From CADAWZ01 sp045114665 (GTDB lineage: Bacteria; Vulcanimicrobiota; CADAWZ01), in the NCBI GenBank assembly GCA_045114665.1, contig JBGUKW010000023.1, forward strand, positions 1 to 6,770: a stretch of 6,770 bases of DNA, read 5' to 3'. A program made the translations under genes and the position numbers. This document shows positions 4,942 to 6,770 of this stretch, piece by piece. Below the pieces are notes generated by a model. The model had not been told where the DNA came from. It made no database searches and was given only the letters and a program-made list of their open reading frames with translations. The number at the start of each line of letters is the position of its first letter. The stretch's first letter is position 1.

Positions 4942-6333
4942 TTATTTTTTTTCAGCAAGTACAACAAAATATCTTTTTGTAGAATCAATAACTTTTACTT
5001 GTTCACTTATCCTAAAACCTGTAACCCACAAAATTTTATCACAAGAATCAACAAGAAGAGGAATTTTATCTCTTATTTTCAAAGGTACTTTTTCATCTGA
5101 AAAAAAATCTTTTAACTTCTTTTTTCCCTTCATCCCCAATGGTGTAAAATAATCTCCATTTTTTCTAAATCTTACATAAATTGGAAAATTTATTTTATCA
5201 TAGTCAAAAACAGCAGTCATGCCACCTTTTAAAATAAAATCTGGTCTATCATTTAAAAAATAAGATGTAAAAATTAAATCAGCTTTTTCGACAATCATGC
5301 CATTTTCAAAAATATGTTTAGAAAAATTGTCTTCTTCTTTCTCTTCATTTTTCTTAACAGAAAAAATCAAAAAATTATAATCTCGTAAAACTGTAATATC
5401 TCTCAATATTATTTCTTTCCCTACTTCTGAATCAATTAAAGAAATTACAGATTCACAGGACTCAAAATCAACATCATAACTACTTTTTAAAATTTTTGTA
5501 AAAGCCATACGAATTACTGTTCGCAAAATAGCCAAATGAAGATTTTTTATTTTCAAAATATCAAGATATATTTTTCCTCCATTTTCATGAGCACATGTCA
5601 AAAATTCATTTTCTGTAATTTTAGAAATAAAATTTCCTTCTTCTGATAAAATAGAAGCCATGTCCGCAATATTTTTATTTATATTTGGATTACAAGTTTT
5701 TATAATCGGAATTATCTCATTTCTAACTTTATTTCTAAAATAGTCAGATGTATTATTTGTTTTATCCTCACAAAAAGATAAATTTTCTTTAGAAATAAGA
5801 TTTAAAATTTCACTTTTAGATATATACAACAAAGGACGTATATAACAATTTTCCCTAATTGGCAATATTCCTGAAAACCCTTGGCTCCCAGTTCCTCTTA
5901 TTATTCTCATAAAAATAGTTTCTGTCACATCATCGGCATGGTGAGCTGTTGCAATTTTATTAGCTCTCACTTTCTCTGCATATTTCTTAAACTCTTCATA
6001 CCTTACTTGCCTTCCTGCAAGTTCTTCTGAAATTTTTAACTCTTTAGCTTTGTTTGGAATATCTACTTTTACAACTTTACAAGGAATATCAAATTTTTTG
6101 CTTATCTGAACAGAAAAATTTTCATCTCTATCTGCCTCTTCTCCCCTTATTCCATGATTTATATGTATAGAATAAAGCTCCAAAGAGTACTTTTCTCTTA
6201 TAAAAGCAAGGGAATATAGAAGAGCAACAGAATCTGGACCACCAGAAAGGGCAATTACAATTCTATCACCATTAACAATCATAGAATATTTTCTGATTGC
6301 TTTTAAAAATTTTTCCAAAAATAATTTTTGCAT
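4942..6333 (-). CDS. tilS: tRNA(Ile)-lysidine synthase TilS
   Basis: A 463-residue protein from the ATG at 6333. It ligates lysine to C34 of tRNA-Ile(CAU) using ATP, changing the codon read from AUG to AUA and the amino acid from Met to Ile. The N-terminal PP-loop ATPase domain has SGGPDS (30-35), HINHGIR (57-63), the HHADD motif (131-135) with ETIFMRIIRGTG (138-149), and the TilS-specific NTSDYFRNKVRNEIIP segment (194-209). The C-terminal tRNA-binding domain is complete, with RFRKNGDYFTPLG (388-400), KKLKDFF (405-411) and ILWVTGFR (434-441). The length equals the long, full-domain form. A longer reading frame to 6378 would overlap the tRNA gene and encode an unrelated hydrophobic N-terminus, so I reject it. 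No Shine-Dalgarno sequence precedes the ATG, only U-rich RNA. It lies 21 bases after the tRNA and abuts hpt. Confidence 0.95.
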   Translation of the reverse strand: MQKLFLEKFLKAIRKYSMIVNGDRIVIALSGGPDSVALLYSLAFIREKYSLELYSIHINHGIRGEEADRDENFSVQISKKFDIPCKVVKVDIPNKAKELKISEELAGRQVRYEEFKKYAEKVRANKIATAHHADDVTETIFMRIIRGTGSQGFSGILPIRENCYIRPLLYISKSEILNLISKENLSFCEDKTNNTSDYFRNKVRNEIIPIIKTCNPNINKNIADMASILSEEGNFISKITENEFLTCAHENGGKIYLDILKIKNLHLAILRTVIRMAFTKILKSSYDVDFESCESVISLIDSEVGKEIILRDITVLRDYNFLIFSVKKNEEKEEDNFSKHIFENGMIVEKADLIFTSYFLNDRPDFILKGGMTAVFDYDKINFPIYVRFRKNGDYFTPLGMKGKKKLKDFFSDEKVPLKIRDKIPLLVDSCDKILWVTGFRISEQVKVIDSTKRYFVVLAEKK

Positions 6334-6354
6334 GATTGAAAATATAAAAAAAAA

Positions 6355-6426
6355 TAGCAGCGAGTGGAATCGGACCACTGACCAAGGGCTTATGAGTCCC
6401 CTGCTCTACCTCTGAGCTACGCTGCC
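6355..6426 (-). tRNA. tRNA with anticodon CAU (elongator Met, or Ile2)
   Basis: A 72-nt cloverleaf on the minus strand. The acceptor stem is GGCAGCG with CGCTGCT (G1-U72 is a wobble pair), discriminator A73, and no encoded CCA. The D arm is GCTC-AGAGGTA-GAGC. The anticodon arm is GGGGA-CTCATAA-GCCCT, with anticodon CAT, a G27-U43 wobble and A31 opposite G39. The variable region is TGGTC. The T arm is AGTGG-TCCGATT-CCACT, a perfect stem whose loop has C where T55 is almost always found. It lacks the initiator marks (C1-A72 mismatch and GGG/CCC at 29-31/39-41), so it is not tRNA-fMet. A general tRNA finder would probably label it Met. The neighbour tilS, whose substrate is tRNA-Ile(CAU), makes Ile2 a live alternative, and its anticodon arm with GGTC variable loop resembles E. 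coli ileX as I remember it. Confidence 0.88.
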
Positions 6427-6463
6427 ATAAAACAATTAAATTTGTTTATATTTAACATTCATT

Positions 6464-6491
6464 ATTATAACTATTTTTTTTCAAAAGTCAA
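6464..6491 (-). promoter_or_regulatory. Sigma70-type promoter of the tRNA-tilS-hpt-ftsH operon
   Basis: On the minus strand TTGACT (6491-6486), a 16-base spacer and a perfect TATAAT (6469-6464) give five of six and six of six consensus matches. The start would be near 6457, about 30 bases before the tRNA 5' end, leaving a short leader for RNase P. No other comparable promoter or terminator is seen before ftsH, so one transcript may carry the tRNA and the three genes. Confidence 0.75.
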
Positions 6492-6520
6492 TAGATAAAA
6501 CAATTTTTTTTTATTTTTTT

Positions 6521-6770
6521 TTATTTTTTCCTTTCCAAGTCTTCATTCATCTTTTCTAATTCTTCATTCAGTTTATCGACTTTTTCATTAAATGAGTTCA
6601 TTTTCTCCAATTTTCCATATACCCAAGTTATGCCAAAGCAACATAATCCACCAATTCCAGTTGCTATCGTTTTTGCCAACAAGACATCTGAATATCCCAA
6701 AAATGAATCAAAAATGATGAATTTCAAAATCATTAAAAGAGAAGCAGACAATCCCAAAACTCGCAGACTT
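6521..6770 (-). CDS. C-terminal end of a multi-pass membrane protein, DUF2339-like
   Basis: The frame is open to the right edge of the window, so this is the end of a longer gene; a TTG at 6757 with no clear ribosome site should not be taken as the start. The visible part begins SLRVLGLSASLLMILKFIIF, a membrane helix followed by an Asp, then LLAKTIATGIGGLCCFGITW, a second helix, then VYGKLEKM. The order helix, K-x-x-x-x-D, helix, Y-x-K resembles the C-terminus of DUF2339 membrane proteins, but the match is from memory and short. The last 25 residues (FNEKVDKLNEELEKMNEDLERKK region) form a short, highly charged coiled coil, an addition I do not associate with that family. Function unknown. No terminator hairpin follows the stop, only A/T runs, so read-through into the tRNA operon is possible. 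Confidence 0.55.
   Translation of the reverse strand, partial: SLRVLGLSASLLMILKFIIFDSFLGYSDVLLAKTIATGIGGLCCFGITWVYGKLEKMNSFNEKVDKLNEELEKMNEDLERKK

Noticed and set aside
6334..6378. A 15-residue N-terminal extension of tilS from 6378
   Set aside because: It would start inside the tRNA gene and add a hydrophobic stretch unlike TilS; the ATG at 6333 gives the normal family N-terminus.
6355..6426. Initiator tRNA-fMet
   Set aside because: Position 1 pairs (G1-U72) and the anticodon stem lacks the three G-C pairs next to the loop that mark initiators.
1..6770. Insertion sequence, prophage or a defence island
   Set aside because: No transposase, integrase or phage gene, terminal repeats or target duplications are seen; the only hint of accessory DNA is the start of the AAA-ATPase_like gene at the left edge.

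Overview
The window is AT-rich bacterial DNA (my estimate by eye is about 30-35% G+C, not counted) with a conserved housekeeping block. I think the host is a low-GC bacterium, perhaps an Elusimicrobiota/Endomicrobium-like lineage. That rests only on overall flavour: an AAA-ATPase_like (PF09820/DUF1703-type) gene, a degenerate GTCATTGCGAGG-type repeat, and the FtsH and TilS sequences. It is a weak inference. The minus-strand order tilS-hpt-ftsH is the arrangement familiar from Bacillus and many other phyla.

Left part (1-541). The first 71 bases hold the start of a minus-strand gene whose protein begins MQKLPIGIQNFENIRKNNYL, typical of AAA-ATPase_like/PD-(D/E)XK proteins. It has its own extended -10 promoter (159-187) and a short leader in which two mutually exclusive 7-bp hairpins compete, one of them hiding the Shine-Dalgarno sequence. 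A terminator-like hairpin (209-241) sits oddly between this promoter and a rightward promoter (289-318). The rightward promoter would give cinA a leader of about 215 nt, containing a long-range inverted repeat and a fragment of a dispersed palindromic repeat.

Middle (542-1935). cinA is complete, with the MoCF-like N-terminal domain and the NMN-deamidase C-terminal domain. Directly after it lies a 26-codon stretch that reads like the extreme C-terminus of an alpha/beta hydrolase, including the GEHWFH catalytic-histidine segment: probably the tail of a deleted gene. A perfect 15-bp hairpin flanked by A and T runs (1888-1928) is a bidirectional terminator between the converging cinA unit and the leftward operon.

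Right part (1936-6520, all minus strand). A strong sigma70-type promoter (6464-6491) drives a tRNA with anticodon CAU, then tilS, a diverged hpt, ftsH (TTG start) and a 111-residue three-helix membrane protein, probably as one operon. TilS makes lysidine at position 34 of tRNA-Ile(CAU), so a CAU tRNA next to tilS is suggestive. The tRNA has unusual bases (C55, A31 opposite G39, G1-U72), and its Met or Ile2 identity is open. The Hpt protein keeps its fold signature but has lost the catalytic aspartate and most of the PRPP loop, so the operon seems to carry a non-enzymatic Hpt.

Right edge (6521-6770). The C-terminal end of a multi-pass membrane protein, resembling the end of DUF2339 proteins, runs off the window and finishes in a short coiled coil.
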